Source: Bacillus horti (lineage in GTDB: Bacteria > Bacillota > Bacilli > Caldalkalibacillales > JCM-10596). Taken from it: a stretch of DNA of 64,000 bases. Numbering within the stretch: position 1 is the stretch's first letter; each line of letters opens with the position of its first letter. Below, one piece after another: positions 1 through 9,730 of this stretch. The stretch spans positions 186,001 to 250,000 of the forward strand of contig NZ_JAUSTY010000002.1 of the NCBI RefSeq assembly GCF_030813115.1, written 5' to 3'. The notes under the pieces are model-generated. The model saw nothing but the letters and a program-made list of their open reading frames with translations, was not told the origin of the DNA and ran no database searches. Position numbers and translations under genes: made by a program.

Positions 1-1
1 A

Positions 2-1066
2 CACGATAATTTGCTGAAGCTTGATATACTTGGGCACGATGATCCTACAGTGATCCGTATGCTTCAGGATCTATCTGGTAAGGATCCAAAAAGCATTCCA
101 CTTGACGATCCCAAAGTTATGTCGATCTTCAGTAGTACAGAAGCCTTAGGCGTTACATCAGAGCAAATTATGTCTGTGACAGGCTCATTAGGAATTCCAG
201 AATTCGGTACGAGATTTGTTCGTCAGATGCTTGAGGATACTAAGCCTACGACCTTTGCAGAGCTGGTTCAAATTTCTGGACTGTCTCATGGTACGGACGT
301 TTGGTTAAACAATGCCCAGGAGCTGATCAGACAAGAGATAGCTCCGCTTTCTCAGGTTATTTCAACGAGGGATGACATCATGGTTTACCTCATTCATAAG
401 GGCTTAGATCCTTCAAAAGCTTTCACAATCATGGAAAAAGTAAGGAAGGGTAAAGGTCTTGAGGAAGACGATATCCAATATATGAAGCAATTCGATGTGC
501 CTGACTGGTACATTGATTCATGTCAGAAGATCAAATACATGTTCCCTAAGGCTCACGCCGCAGCGTATGTTCTAATGGCTGTTAGAATTTCATACTTTAA
601 AGTATACGAGCCGATTCTATTCTATGCTTCCTACTTCACTGTTCGAGCCGATGATTTTGATGTCTCTTTAGCCGTAAAAGGATCTTCTGCTGTGCGCAAA
701 AGAATAGAAGAGATTAATGAGAAGGGGAACGATGCCCTGCCTAAGGAAAAGAGTTTACTTACCGTTCTAGAGCTTTGTCTTGAAATGCTAGAAAGGGGTC
801 TGCACTTTAAAAAGGTAGACTTGTATCGCTCTCATTCCACACAATTTATCGTAGATGGGGATGGCTTAATCCCGCCATTCAATGCGATCCCTGGAGTAGG
901 GACGAACGCGGCCATCAATATTGAAAAGGCAAGAGAGGGAGGAGAGTTCCTATCTAAGGAGGATCTGCAATCCCGCTGTAAAATTACCAAAACGGTGCTT
1001 GAATATCTAGATGAGCAGGGCTGCTTAACCGGATTGCCTGAAAGCAACCAGCTATCCTTGTTCTAA
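2..1066 (+). CDS. polC: DNA polymerase III alpha subunit PolC, C-terminal part
   Basis: This is the 3' end of the Gram-positive replicative polymerase PolC. The reading frame is open from base 2, and the true start lies upstream of the window. The visible 355 residues match the C-terminal polymerase region ([12 protein letters not shown], then the [16 protein letters not shown] segment). The protein ends in QLSLF, the usual clamp-binding tail of PolC. The next genes, rimP and nusA, are its normal Bacillales neighbours. The ATG at 11 is only an internal methionine. The assignment is very secure; nothing can be said about the missing N-terminal exonuclease part. Confidence 0.97.
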   Translation, partial: HDNLLKLDILGHDDPTVIRMLQDLSGKDPKSIPLDDPKVMSIFSSTEALGVTSEQIMSVTGSLGIPEFGTRFVRQMLEDTKPTTFAELVQISGLSHGTDVWLNNAQELIRQEIAPLSQVISTRDDIMVYLIHKGLDPSKAFTIMEKVRKGKGLEEDDIQYMKQFDVPDWYIDSCQKIKYMFPKAHAAAYVLMAVRISYFKVYEPILFYASYFTVRADDFDVSLAVKGSSAVRKRIEEINEKGNDALPKEKSLLTVLELCLEMLERGLHFKKVDLYRSHSTQFIVDGDGLIPPFNAIPGVGTNAAINIEKAREGGEFLSKEDLQSRCKITKTVLEYLDEQGCLTGLPESNQLSLF

Positions 1067-1150
1067 TCAGCTGTAGATAGGGTAAAAGTTGCCTGCTCTA
1101 GAAGGTTATGATATAATCTTTTTGGTAATACTGAGAATAAACTTTTCGTG

Positions 1151-1180
1151 AAGAGTGGGGATTCCCACTCTTTCGTTTTT
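1151..1180 (+). terminator. Hairpin with T-tract between polC and rimP
   Basis: A perfect 9-bp stem, AAGAGTGGG (1151-1159) and CCCACTCTT (1164-1172), has a 4-nt loop and is followed by a T-rich run (TTTCGTTTTT). It looks like an intrinsic terminator for polC, or an attenuator in the rimP-nusA leader. The rimP ribosome binding site follows about 20 bases later. Confidence 0.75.
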
Positions 1181-1210
1181 AGTCTCATAGATTTAAAAGG
1201 AGGAAACTAG

Positions 1211-1681
1211 GTGAGCAAGAAGGTTACTGAGCTTACAGAAGAATTAGTAACACCAATCCTTGAGAGCAAAGGCTTAGAGCTAGTCGATATAGAGTTTAAA
1301 AAAGAAGGTGGCAACTGGTTTTTACGGGTATATATTGATAAGGATGGCGGTATTGACATTGATGAATGTGGAGCCGTTAGTGAGGAGCTATCCGCTCAGC
1401 TCGACAAGCTTGATCCGATCCCTCAGGCTTATTTTCTAGAGGTTTCTTCTCCAGGTGCAGAAAGACCTTTAAAGAAAGAGAAGGACATTCATCAAGCAAT
1501 AGGAAAAAACATAGCGATCACTACATATGAGCCTATTGATGGGGAGAAGGCCTTTGAAGGGCTACTTACTCAGTTTGACGGTGAATATCTTACATTAGAG
1601 GTTAAGGTAAAAACAAAAAAGAGATCTGTAACTGTACCATATGATAAAGTAGCCAGCGCAAAACTGGCCGTTGTTTTCTAA
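1211..1681 (+). CDS. rimP: Ribosome maturation factor RimP
   Basis: A 156-aa protein of normal RimP length. RimP assists late 30S subunit assembly in the cytoplasm. The sequence shows the family features: [12 protein letters not shown] near residues 21-32, the DIDECGAVS block, and the [14 protein letters not shown] motif near residues 79-92. The start is GTG, chosen because AAAAGGAGG ends just upstream at good spacing. nusA follows after 24 bp, the typical rimP-nusA arrangement. Confidence 0.96.
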   Translation: MSKKVTELTEELVTPILESKGLELVDIEFKKEGGNWFLRVYIDKDGGIDIDECGAVSEELSAQLDKLDPIPQAYFLEVSSPGAERPLKKEKDIHQAIGKNIAITTYEPIDGEKAFEGLLTQFDGEYLTLEVKVKTKKRSVTVPYDKVASAKLAVVF

Positions 1682-1705
1682 TTTGAAAGGAGGAGAAACA
1701 AGCAA

Positions 1706-2869
1706 ATGAATACTGATTTTATGGAAGCATTGGCAGCAGTGGAAAAGGAGAAGGGGATCAGTAAAGAGATCTTAATTGAAGCGATTGAAGCAGCCTTGAT
1801 CTCAGGCTATAAAAGAAATTTCCACTCAGCCCAGAATGTACGTGTGGACATTAATAGAGAAACTGGCTCAGTGCACGTATTCGCTAGAAAAAATATCGTC
1901 GAGGACATCGTTGATCCTAGACTTGAAATTAGCTTAGAAGGTGCTCAGGGAATAAATCCTAATTATCAGATTGATGATATTGTTGAGATTGAGGTTACAC
2001 CAAAGGATTTTGGCCGGATAGCTGCTCAAACGGCAAAGCAGGTTGTTACACAGCGAATTAGAGAAGCTGAGCGAGGCATTATCTTCAATGAATTTATTGA
2101 CCGTGAAGAGGATATCATCACTGGAATTGTTCAGCGTCAAGATGCACGTTTCATCTATATCGATCTTGGTAAGGCAGAGGCATTACTTCCAGTTAACGAA
2201 AAGATGCCTTCAGACCAGTTTAAGCATGGAGATCGAGTTAAAGCATTTATTACTAAGGTTGAAAAAACAACAAAGGGTCCACAGATTGTCCTTTCACGTA
2301 CACACCCTGGTCTGCTTAAAAGACTGTTTGAACTAGAGGTTCCTGAGATTTATGAAGGTGTTGTAGAAATTAAATCAGTAGCACGTGAAGCAGGCGATCG
2401 TTCAAAGATTGCCGTTTATTCTGCTAACCCTGATGTTGATCCGGTTGGAGCGTGTGTTGGTCCAAAAGGCTCTCGTGTCCAAACGATTGTCGATGAGCTT
2501 AAAGGCGAAAAGATTGATATCGTACACTGGTCTGAGGATCCAACGGTGTATGTCGCAAACGCTTTAAGCCCGTCAAAGGTTATTCACGTTGATGTGAATG
2601 AAGAGGATAAGATGACTCAAGTTATCGTTCCTGATTTCCAACTATCATTAGCGATTGGGAAAAGAGGACAGAATGCAAGACTAGCTGCTAAGCTTTCTGG
2701 CTGGAAAATTGATATCAAAAGCGAAAGTGATGCAACAGAGCTAGGACTATACCCTAAGGATGATCAGGCACAGGCTGAGCTCGATGAGGATTATGATGGA
2801 GTGGATAACGCAGATGATGAGGAGTACGAAGTAGAAGCCCAAGAAGTAGCTGATCATGATGAAAAATAA
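1706..2869 (+). CDS. nusA: Transcription termination/antitermination factor NusA
   Basis: NusA binds RNA polymerase and modulates pausing, termination and antitermination. The 387-aa protein has the NusA N-terminal domain (about 1-125), an S1 RNA-binding domain (about 135-200, starting [11 protein letters not shown]) and two KH domains (about 230-345, with [12 protein letters not shown] and [19 protein letters not shown]). An acidic tail follows after about residue 350. It lacks the C-terminal acidic repeats of E. coli NusA, as usual in Firmicutes. The start ATG has AAAGGAGGAG upstream. The 3' end overlaps ylxR by 14 bp, suggesting translational coupling. Confidence 0.97.
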   Translation: MNTDFMEALAAVEKEKGISKEILIEAIEAALISGYKRNFHSAQNVRVDINRETGSVHVFARKNIVEDIVDPRLEISLEGAQGINPNYQIDDIVEIEVTPKDFGRIAAQTAKQVVTQRIREAERGIIFNEFIDREEDIITGIVQRQDARFIYIDLGKAEALLPVNEKMPSDQFKHGDRVKAFITKVEKTTKGPQIVLSRTHPGLLKRLFELEVPEIYEGVVEIKSVAREAGDRSKIAVYSANPDVDPVGACVGPKGSRVQTIVDELKGEKIDIVHWSEDPTVYVANALSPSKVIHVDVNEEDKMTQVIVPDFQLSLAIGKRGQNARLAAKLSGWKIDIKSESDATELGLYPKDDQAQAELDEDYDGVDNADDEEYEVEAQEVADHDEK

Positions 2870-3131
2870 GAAGATTCCTCTTCGAAAATGTATCGCTTGT
2901 CAAGAGATGAAGGAGAAGAAATCGCTAATCCGTATTGTTCGTACCCCTGAATCAGAAATAAAGCTAGATCCTACAGGAAAAGCTTCTGGCAGAGGCGCAT
3001 ATGTGTGTACGGAAGTAGAGTGCTTAGAAAAGCTTCAGAAAAATAAAGCACTAGAAAGATCCTTCAAAATGAAAATTTCTAATCAAGTCTATGATGAACT
3101 TCTCCTACAACTAAAGGCAGACAAAGCATAG
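2856..3131 (+). CDS. ylxR: YlxR/RnpM family RNA-binding protein
   Basis: A 91-aa basic protein of the DUF448/YlxR family. The family signature is clear: RKCIACQEMKEKKSLIRIVR near the N-terminus and GKASGRGAYVC in the middle. B. subtilis YlxR is reported to modulate RNase P (RnpM). It overlaps the end of nusA, and ylxQ follows within 70 bp, which is the conserved order. Two adjacent ATG codons (2856 and 2859) are possible starts; there is no clear ribosome binding site, consistent with coupling to nusA. Confidence 0.95.
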   Translation: MMKNKKIPLRKCIACQEMKEKKSLIRIVRTPESEIKLDPTGKASGRGAYVCTEVECLEKLQKNKALERSFKMKISNQVYDELLLQLKADKA

Positions 3132-3196
3132 CTATTTTTGTACAGCTCGGTGGTTAAAGGAAAATGTCATGAGTAGGTTGTGAGGTGGTAAACTTG

Positions 3197-3502
3197 ATGA
3201 ATCAGCAAGGCTTTCAGCTTCTTGGCTTAGCAATGCGAGCTGGAAAGGTTATTTCTGGTGAGGAAATCGTCATTACAGGAATAAGAAAGGGGCAGGTGAA
3301 GCTAGTATTTCTGAGTCAAGACGCATCGGAGAATACGGCAAAAAAGGTGCTGGATAAAGCGAAGACTTATCAGGTTTCCGTAACAACTGTACCCACTCGA
3401 GATGTATTAGGACGTGCTATTGGAAAAGATCAACGAGTTGTTGTAGGAGTAACCGATTTAGGATTTGCCAGAAAGCTTTATAGCTTATGCGAGAATGAAT
3501 AA
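3197..3502 (+). CDS. ylxQ: YlxQ, L7Ae/L30e-family RNA-binding protein
   Basis: A protein of about 101 aa of the L7Ae/L30e/S12e fold, RplGA-like, which binds kink-turn RNA. Visible family features are [18 protein letters not shown] at the N-terminus, [17 protein letters not shown], and the C-terminal [17 protein letters not shown]. The ATG at 3197 was chosen because TGAGGTGG (3181-3188) sits about 8 bases upstream. An in-frame GTG at 3185 would lie inside that ribosome binding site, and TTG 3194 is a further alternative. It lies 17 bp before infB. Confidence 0.94.
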   Translation: MNQQGFQLLGLAMRAGKVISGEEIVITGIRKGQVKLVFLSQDASENTAKKVLDKAKTYQVSVTTVPTRDVLGRAIGKDQRVVVGVTDLGFARKLYSLCENE

Positions 3503-3519
3503 TTATCGGGGGTGAACGT

Positions 3520-5862
3520 ATGAGTAAAATTAGAATTTATGAATATGCTCGAGAACAAAATATATCAAGTAAAGAAATTATAGAAATGCTAAAACGCTTG
3601 GGTCACTCTGTAGCGAACCATATGAGTGTCATCGAAGAGTCACAGATAAAAGAGGTAGAAAATTATATGAATCAATTAAAAAATGGGGAACAGACATCAA
3701 ATAAACAAAAAGAAGTAGCTCGGGAACAAACGACACAAAACAAAGCTCAGAAATCAACAAACACTAGTAAAGGAACAAATACTCAAAGCAACAACAACAG
3801 TAACAAACATAGCAACAACAATAGGAAGCCAGGAAATTCTACAAACGCACAACAAAAGCAAGGAACACAAAATAAGGCTTCTGTTGGCACACAACAAAAT
3901 AAATCAAAACCAAGCACTCCATCTAATTCTAAAAACGTTAAATCTAAAGACGCGAAAAATGATGAGAAAGAGTTTGCTGGTTCAAAAGAAAAAACCAAAA
4001 AAACAAAAGCTCATGATAAACATTTTAATGATGATAAATCAGTTCCTGCTAATAAAAAAAGAAGGAATAAAATCAAGCATCAGCGTGCGGAAGCAGCAGC
4101 GAATCAGGATGAAGTGAGCCATCTTGTGATATCTGGTCCAATTACTGTTGGTGAGCTAGGTAAGAAACTAGGCAAAGAGCCATCTGAAATTATTAAAAAG
4201 CTTTTATTCTTAGGAGTTATGGCTACAATCAACCAAGAGCTAGACATCGATGCAATTTCATTAATAGCTGAGGAGTACGGGGTAACGGTTGAAGAGAAGA
4301 TCGAGGTGGATGAGGATCAATTTGAGCTTTTCAATGAAGAGGATGATCCTGCTACATTAAAGGAAAGACCACCAGTTGTAACGGTAATGGGGCATGTTGA
4401 CCATGGTAAAACAACCTTGCTTGACGCGATTCGTCATACAAGTGTAACCTCAACTGAAGCAGGTGGAATCACTCAGCATATCGGTGCATATCAGGTTGAA
4501 TATAATGAGAAGCAAATCACTTTCTTAGATACACCTGGTCATGCTGCCTTCACAACAATGCGTGCTAGAGGAGCACAGGTGACTGACATTGCCATTATTG
4601 TTGTAGCTGCTGATGATGGAGTGATGCCTCAGACAAAAGAGGCTGTAGCCCACGCCCAAGCTGCCGAGGTTCCTATCATTGTGGCTGTGAACAAAATGGA
4701 TAAAGAGGATGCCAATCCAGATCGAGTGAAGCAGGAGTTAACAGAGCTTAACCTTGTTCCAGAGGATTGGGGTGGAGATACGATCTTTGTTCATGTATCA
4801 GCCTTAAAAAATGAAGGTTTAGATGATCTAATGGAAATGATCTTACTCGTTTCTGAGGTCAATGAATATAAAGCAAATCCTGATCGTCTAGCACTAGGAA
4901 CCGTTATTGAAGCCGAGCTAGATAAAGGTAGAGGACCAGTTGCTACAGTACTTGTACAAAGCGGAACTCTACAAATCGGAGACTCCATTGTTATTGGAAA
5001 TACGTATGGTCGAGTTCGTGCCATGGTTAACGATAAAGGACGCAGGGTGAAGACGGCAGCTCCTTCCATGCCGATAGAAATCATCGGGATGCATGATGTT
5101 CCACAGGCTGGAGATAGCTTTAAAGTGTATGAGGATGAGAAAAAAGCACGGAGCATTAGTGAAAAACGTTCTATCAAACAAAGAGAACAGGAGCTAGGTT
5201 CTAATGCTAAGGTAAGCCTTGATGAGCTTTTCCAACAGATCCAAGAGGGAGAAATTAAGGATCTGAACGTCATCATCAAAGGTGATGTACAAGGTTCAGT
5301 AGAGGCATTAAAAGGTTCTCTTGAGAAGATTGAAGTAGAAGGTGTTCGTGTTAAAATTATCCTTACAGGTGTAGGGGCTATCACGGAATATGACATAATG
5401 CTTGCATCTGCTTCTAATGCCATAGTGATCGGTTTTAATGTTCGTCCAGAGCCTAACGCAAGAGTAACGGCTGAGCAAGAAAAGGTTGATGTACGCTTAC
5501 ATCGTATTATTTATAATGTAATTGATGAGATTGAAAGTGGTATGCGTGGTTTACTTGATCCAGAATATCAAGAAAAAGTATTGGGAACGGCTGAGGTCCG
5601 CCAAATCTTTAAGGTATCTAAAGTAGGTACGATTGCTGGATCTTATGTAACTGAGGGTAAAATTACAAGAGATTCCTCCGTACGACTTATCCGTGAAGGA
5701 ATCGTTATCCATGAAGGAAAAGTGGATGTTTTAAAACGATTTAAGGATGATGTGAAAGAGGTTCAGACAAACTATGAGTGTGGAATTACGTTAGAGGGCT
5801 TCCACGATATCAAAGAAGGCGATATGATTGAAGCCTATATTATGGAGGAAATTCCTCGCTAA
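3520..5862 (+). CDS. infB: Translation initiation factor IF-2
   Basis: IF-2 is the GTPase that places initiator tRNA on the ribosome. The 780-aa protein has an IF2_N domain ([21 protein letters not shown]), then a low-complexity N/Q/K/S-rich linker (about 55-195) and a second IF2_N segment (about 205-255). The G domain follows with G1 GHVDHGKT at 291-298, then [12 protein letters not shown] and SAL, and the remaining beta-barrel and C-terminal domains. The start ATG has GGGGGTG upstream. In most Bacillus species ylxP follows; here it is absent. Confidence 0.98.
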   Translation: MSKIRIYEYAREQNISSKEIIEMLKRLGHSVANHMSVIEESQIKEVENYMNQLKNGEQTSNKQKEVAREQTTQNKAQKSTNTSKGTNTQSNNNSNKHSNNNRKPGNSTNAQQKQGTQNKASVGTQQNKSKPSTPSNSKNVKSKDAKNDEKEFAGSKEKTKKTKAHDKHFNDDKSVPANKKRRNKIKHQRAEAAANQDEVSHLVISGPITVGELGKKLGKEPSEIIKKLLFLGVMATINQELDIDAISLIAEEYGVTVEEKIEVDEDQFELFNEEDDPATLKERPPVVTVMGHVDHGKTTLLDAIRHTSVTSTEAGGITQHIGAYQVEYNEKQITFLDTPGHAAFTTMRARGAQVTDIAIIVVAADDGVMPQTKEAVAHAQAAEVPIIVAVNKMDKEDANPDRVKQELTELNLVPEDWGGDTIFVHVSALKNEGLDDLMEMILLVSEVNEYKANPDRLALGTVIEAELDKGRGPVATVLVQSGTLQIGDSIVIGNTYGRVRAMVNDKGRRVKTAAPSMPIEIIGMHDVPQAGDSFKVYEDEKKARSISEKRSIKQREQELGSNAKVSLDELFQQIQEGEIKDLNVIIKGDVQGSVEALKGSLEKIEVEGVRVKIILTGVGAITEYDIMLASASNAIVIGFNVRPEPNARVTAEQEKVDVRLHRIIYNVIDEIESGMRGLLDPEYQEKVLGTAEVRQIFKVSKVGTIAGSYVTEGKITRDSSVRLIREGIVIHEGKVDVLKRFKDDVKEVQTNYECGITLEGFHDIKEGDMIEAYIMEEIPR

Positions 5863-5915
5863 CGTTCAGTAGCCATTTAAGCGAATCTTTCGCTATTCTT
5901 TACTGAAAGATGAGG

Positions 5916-5949
5916 AAAACACCAAGATGAATAGAATCTTGGTGTTTTT
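5916..5949 (+). terminator. Strong hairpin after infB
   Basis: A 13-bp stem, AAAACACCAAGAT (5916-5928) and ATCTTGGTGTTTT (5936-5948), has a 7-nt loop and ends in a T run. It sits in the infB-rbfA gap, where ylxP is found in relatives. It could partly terminate the nusA-infB transcript. Confidence 0.75.
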
Positions 5950-5972
5950 CACCATAGGAGGGAATGAAGTTT

Positions 5973-6326
5973 ATGAGTAATGTTCGAGCACATCGTGTCG
6001 GAGAACAAATGAAGAAGGAGCTTGGGCTCATTATTCAAAGAGAATTAAAAGACCCGAGAATCGGATTTGTAACGGTAACAGCCGTTGAGATGTCTGGGGA
6101 CTTGCAACAGGCGAAGGTGTTTTTAACTGTGTTTGGAAATGAAGGTCAAAAAGAAGACTCGCTTAAGGCGATTGCAAAGGCATCAGGCTTTATTCGTTCT
6201 GAGCTAGGCAAACGTATTCGATTAAGACATACACCGGAGCTAATTTTTAAATTTGATGAGTCCATTGAGTATGGCAGTAAAATCGAAAAGATGCTCGATG
6301 ATCTAAACTCGGAGCAGAAGGACTAA
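5973..6326 (+). CDS. rbfA: Ribosome-binding factor A
   Basis: RbfA is a KH-like cold-adaptation factor that matures the 5' end of 16S rRNA in the 30S subunit. The 117-aa protein shows [14 protein letters not shown] at the N-terminus, [21 protein letters not shown], and [21 protein letters not shown] near the C-terminus. The ATG at 5973 is preferred over 5964 because AGGAGGG (5956-5962) lies about 10 bases upstream of it but only one base from the earlier ATG. The hairpin just upstream may weaken linkage to infB. Confidence 0.95.
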   Translation: MSNVRAHRVGEQMKKELGLIIQRELKDPRIGFVTVTAVEMSGDLQQAKVFLTVFGNEGQKEDSLKAIAKASGFIRSELGKRIRLRHTPELIFKFDESIEYGSKIEKMLDDLNSEQKD

Positions 6327-6432
6327 AAAGAAATCAACTAAAGTAAAGCATATGAGTACAGTACGTTTATTTATTCAGGTAGGATTGTTTTTTATAACAA
6401 AGCGGGCTGAAATCCGGTTGAAGGAGAGAGCA

Positions 6433-7434
6433 ATGAATAACAATAATGTGGAAGCTTATCAGCATATGTTAGAAAAAGCGGCACAATTTATAAAAGATAA
6501 TGATGATTTTTTGGTTCTTGCTCATTTGAATCCGGATGGTGATGCCATTGGTTCAAGCCTTGCCACCATGCATTTGCTTAGAAGCTTAGGAAAAAAAGTC
6601 CATGTGGTAAATGAAGGAGAATGCCCTAAGAGATTCTCCTTCCTACCAGGCTTTGAGGAAATCATTGATTTATCTAAAATCTCATTAAATCGTTCTTTTT
6701 CAGCTGTTATTTCTGTAGATGTAGCTGATGAAAAGAGATTTGGTAAGATAGGCTCCGTTATAGCTGATGATGCGCAGATTTTAAATATTGATCATCATCC
6801 TACAAATACAAACTTCGGAGTGTTAAATGTCATTCAACCTACTGCTGCTTCTACAACAGAGATCCTATTTGATTTAATTACAGCCCACTTTTCTCCGCAG
6901 CTTGACAGTCCCACTGCTAATGCACTCTATACGGGCCTGCTAACAGACACAGGTGGTTTTCGCTATGCTAACACCAAACAAAGTGTATTAGACATGGCGG
7001 CAAAGCTGTTGGGGTATGGCGTGCAGCCAGACCAAATTGCTGATTATGCTCTTGAGACTGTTACGGCTTCTCATATTGAGCTATTAAAGTATGCCCTTCA
7101 AAGCCTATCCTTTCATTACGAAGGTCAGGTAGCCATAATTTTAGTATCCCAAGAGGATATGAAGGCTGCTGGAGCTTCTAAGGATGATGTAGATGGAATT
7201 TCCTCTTATCCTCGAAAGATTGAAGGAGTAGAGGTAGGAGCGTTGTTTAAAGAGTGGAGCGAAGGAGAGGTAAAGGTATCCTTACGATCTAATAAATATG
7301 TAGATGTAGCACTGCTGGCTCAGAGAAATGGTGGAGGCGGGCATGCTAAGGCGTCTGGCTATACCTTTAATGGAAATCTTCAGGCTGCTAAAGAGGATCT
7401 ACTAAATCAATTGAAAGATATCATACAGAAGTAA
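6433..7434 (+). CDS. nrnA: DHH-family oligoribonuclease / pAp phosphatase (NrnA-like)
   Basis: Proteins of this family degrade 2-5 nt RNA oligomers and dephosphorylate pAp with Mn2+ in the cytoplasm. The 333-aa protein carries the DHH motifs: LAHLNPDGDAIGSS (motif I), VDVADEKR, the name-giving NIDHHPTN, and GLLTDTGGF. The C-terminal DHHA1 domain contains GGGGHAKASGY. The ATG at 6433 was chosen because GAAGGAGAGAG lies just upstream; 27 further in-frame codons upstream (from 6352) lack a ribosome binding site. Its place between rbfA and truB is common in Firmicutes, though not in B. subtilis. Confidence 0.93.
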   Translation: MNNNNVEAYQHMLEKAAQFIKDNDDFLVLAHLNPDGDAIGSSLATMHLLRSLGKKVHVVNEGECPKRFSFLPGFEEIIDLSKISLNRSFSAVISVDVADEKRFGKIGSVIADDAQILNIDHHPTNTNFGVLNVIQPTAASTTEILFDLITAHFSPQLDSPTANALYTGLLTDTGGFRYANTKQSVLDMAAKLLGYGVQPDQIADYALETVTASHIELLKYALQSLSFHYEGQVAIILVSQEDMKAAGASKDDVDGISSYPRKIEGVEVGALFKEWSEGEVKVSLRSNKYVDVALLAQRNGGGGHAKASGYTFNGNLQAAKEDLLNQLKDIIQK

Positions 7435-7468
7435 AAAAATAACCTCAAGAGATATTTGGTGATATAGG

Positions 7469-8371
7469 ATGAGTAAACATGGCATTATTGTATTAAATAA
7501 ACCAAGCGGAATGACCTCCCATAGCTGTGTAGGAAAAGTTAGACGTTTGGCCGGAACAAAGAAAGTAGGACACACTGGCACTCTTGATCCAGCCGTTACT
7601 GGTGTTCTACCTATTTGTATTGGTCAAGCTACTCGGGTAGCGGAGTATATATTAGACTATGACAAGGAATACGTTGCCACTATTGTGTTAGGACGCTCCA
7701 CAGCTACGGAGGACCAGACAGGCGAAACAATTGAAGAAGCCCAGCTGGAAGAAGCACCTACATTAGAAAATGTTCAAGAGAAAATCCAAAATTTTATAGG
7801 TGAGATCGAGCAGATTCCTCCTATGTTTTCTGCTGTTAAAATAGATGGGGTGAGATTACATAAACTAGCTAGGCAAGGGAAGGAAGTTGAACGCAAAGCT
7901 CGCAAAGTTATGATTTATGATATTGAGCTATTACAATACACTCCTGAGCTACCTTATCCTACAATAAAGCTTAGGGTTCGTTGTTCGAAAGGTACGTATA
8001 TCCGTACCCTTGGTGTTGATCTTGGACGAGCCTTAGGCTATCCTGCTCATATGAGCTCTCTAGTTAGAACTAAAAGTGGCCCTTTTACACTTGAGGATTG
8101 TGTAACATTTGATGAGCTGGAAGGATGGAACGAGGAACAATGGCAGAATGAAATGCTGCCGCTGGAAAAGGCAATTGCACATCTTCCAGATCTTATCGTG
8201 TCAGGAGATTTAAAAGAAAGAGTATTGTTTGGTCAATCCCTTGTTATTGAGCAGCAGGTTGAAAATGATCAGTTATACAGAGTTTTAGATCAGAACGGAA
8301 GGTTCCTAGCGATTTATGAAGGAAATCATCCAAAGCTAATTAAACCGAGGAAAGTTTTTCACATGGAGTGA
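7469..8371 (+). CDS. truB: tRNA pseudouridine(55) synthase TruB
   Basis: TruB makes pseudouridine 55 in the T-loop of tRNAs. The 300-aa protein has the N-terminal GIIVLNKPSGMTSH motif and the catalytic block GHTGTLDPAVTGVL with catalytic aspartate at residue 40. It also has RVRCSKGTYIRTLGVDLG and a C-terminal PUA-like region. The ribosome binding site is weak (TTTGGTGAT). It follows the DHH gene by 34 bp, so it is probably in the same transcript. Confidence 0.96.
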   Translation: MSKHGIIVLNKPSGMTSHSCVGKVRRLAGTKKVGHTGTLDPAVTGVLPICIGQATRVAEYILDYDKEYVATIVLGRSTATEDQTGETIEEAQLEEAPTLENVQEKIQNFIGEIEQIPPMFSAVKIDGVRLHKLARQGKEVERKARKVMIYDIELLQYTPELPYPTIKLRVRCSKGTYIRTLGVDLGRALGYPAHMSSLVRTKSGPFTLEDCVTFDELEGWNEEQWQNEMLPLEKAIAHLPDLIVSGDLKERVLFGQSLVIEQQVENDQLYRVLDQNGRFLAIYEGNHPKLIKPRKVFHME

Positions 8372-8489
8372 GTCCTGTTTTTGAGTATGGAAAGATTTAT
8401 TTAGCTACTTACATATAGAAAGTGCTTTATAATTTGAAGTACTACCATTAAGTAAAAATGTAATGAGCTAGTGAAGGAGTTTAGTAGGT

Positions 8490-9425
8490 ATGGAGATCGC
8501 CAGAATAACAAATTCTCAACTAATTAAGGATACAAGCCAACGCCTTCCTTCAAGCGTAGCTTTTGGAAATTTTGATGGAATTCATATAGGTCATCAGCAA
8601 GTGATTCAGCAAGCTATACGTGTAGCCAAAGAACTTAAAGTAGAGTCAGGAGTCATGACCTTTTATCCCCATCCGTTAGAGGTATTAACAAAGGTTGAAC
8701 ACCCTAGCTATCTTACTCCTTTAGAAGACAAGCTTGCTCTTTTTAAAGACTTGGGTGTTGATGTTGTATTTGTTGTAGATTTCACCCTTGACCTTGCTAA
8801 GTTGTCTCCGCAGGAATTTATACAAAGGTATATTGTCGATCTACAAATCAAACATGTGGTCACAGGCTTTGATTTTTCCTTTGGACACAAAGGAAGCGGC
8901 AGGGTCGAGCATTTAGAGAAGTGGGGCTTGGAGAATAAAGCCTTTACAGTAGATGTTCTTTCCTCTGTGGATCAGGATCATATGAAGATTAGCTCATCAA
9001 GAGTACGTTCTGCTCTCCATGATGGACGAGTAGGGGAGGTCAGTGAGCTTTTAAATCGTTATTACAAGGTTAAAGGTACTGTCATTCACGGAGAGAAAAG
9101 AGGAAGAACAATAGGCTTCCCTACAGCTAACCTTGAGCTCACGCAGGCATATGTGCTTCCAAGGCAAGGTGTTTATGCAGTATATGTTACGATTCAAGGT
9201 ATCCGTAGGCAAGCTGTTTGTAATATTGGGAAGAAGCCTACGTTCCACAATAAAGGACAGGTATCACTTGAAGTCCATATTCTAGATTTTGAGGGTCATT
9301 TGTACGATAGTGTAGTAGATGTTGAATTTGTAGCATTCCTGCGTTCTGAGCAGAAGTTCAATGGAATTGATGAGCTTGTGAACCAGATTCATTTAGATAT
9401 TAAAGAAACGAAAAAGTATTTGTAA
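8490..9425 (+). CDS. ribF: Bifunctional riboflavin kinase / FAD synthetase
   Basis: RibF converts riboflavin to FMN and then FAD. The 311-aa protein has the N-terminal nucleotidyltransferase domain (AFGNFDGIHIGHQQVI near residue 24, and the ISSSRVRSAL block near 170). The C-terminal flavokinase domain starts about residue 185 with GEKRGRTIGFPTANL. It is normal length. The start ATG has GAAGGAG upstream. It is the last gene of the translation cluster here; a terminator follows instead of rpsO. Confidence 0.96.
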   Translation: MEIARITNSQLIKDTSQRLPSSVAFGNFDGIHIGHQQVIQQAIRVAKELKVESGVMTFYPHPLEVLTKVEHPSYLTPLEDKLALFKDLGVDVVFVVDFTLDLAKLSPQEFIQRYIVDLQIKHVVTGFDFSFGHKGSGRVEHLEKWGLENKAFTVDVLSSVDQDHMKISSSRVRSALHDGRVGEVSELLNRYYKVKGTVIHGEKRGRTIGFPTANLELTQAYVLPRQGVYAVYVTIQGIRRQAVCNIGKKPTFHNKGQVSLEVHILDFEGHLYDSVVDVEFVAFLRSEQKFNGIDELVNQIHLDIKETKKYL

Positions 9426-9466
9426 ATTAATAGGGCATTCTAAAAATATGATATCTTGCTTCTTTT

Positions 9467-9517
9467 CTTCCTATAAAAAGGTGATTTTAAGGTCATTCTA
9501 TTTATAGGAAGTTTTTT
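9467..9517 (+). terminator. Terminator after ribF
   Basis: An 11-bp perfect inverted repeat, CTTCCTATAAA (9467-9477) and TTTATAGGAAG (9501-9511), has a 23-nt loop and is followed by TTTTTTG. It ends the truB-ribF transcript. Confidence 0.75.
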
Positions 9518-9614
9518 GTGCACACAAAAAGCTACTCTCATCAGGTTGTCTACGAGGTCATTTTGTTAGTTTTGACTTATGGCGACTTAGGTAAGAATAA
9601 TTCAGCTAGAACTG

Positions 9615-9633
9615 TTTCTTAAGAAAACTTAAG
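9615..9633 (+). promoter_or_regulatory. Candidate response-regulator site upstream of the two-component system
   Basis: The motif TTTCTTAAGA (9615-9624) lies in a 12-bp palindrome. It is followed by a second CTTAAG whose start is exactly 10 bases after the first (9618 and 9628), like the tandem sites of OmpR-family regulators. The same TTTCTTAAGA with a downstream CTTAAG recurs at 11651-11681 before the FAD oxidoreductase. Autoregulation is an inference. The remaining 9426-9730 gap holds only this site and the ribF terminator. Confidence 0.45.
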
Positions 9634-9730
9634 AGTTATGGTTTATAAAATATGCTATATTTGAGCATATATTTAATAGCTTTTCACACTAGCAGTAAGA
9701 AAGCGCCGGGTAGTTGTAGGAGGGATTTAC

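Noticed and set aside
1081-1210. Riboswitch or T-box before rimP
   Set aside because: Only one simple terminator-like hairpin is present; no conserved T-box or riboswitch core was seen.
3783-3998. A Leu/Cys/Phe-rich minus-strand frame inside infB
   Set aside because: It mirrors the low-complexity Asn/Gln/Lys linker of IF-2 and is not a gene.
4791-5423. A 210-codon open frame on the minus strand inside infB
   Set aside because: It is antisense to highly conserved IF-2 sequence, has no ribosome binding site and no recognisable protein; a coding shadow.
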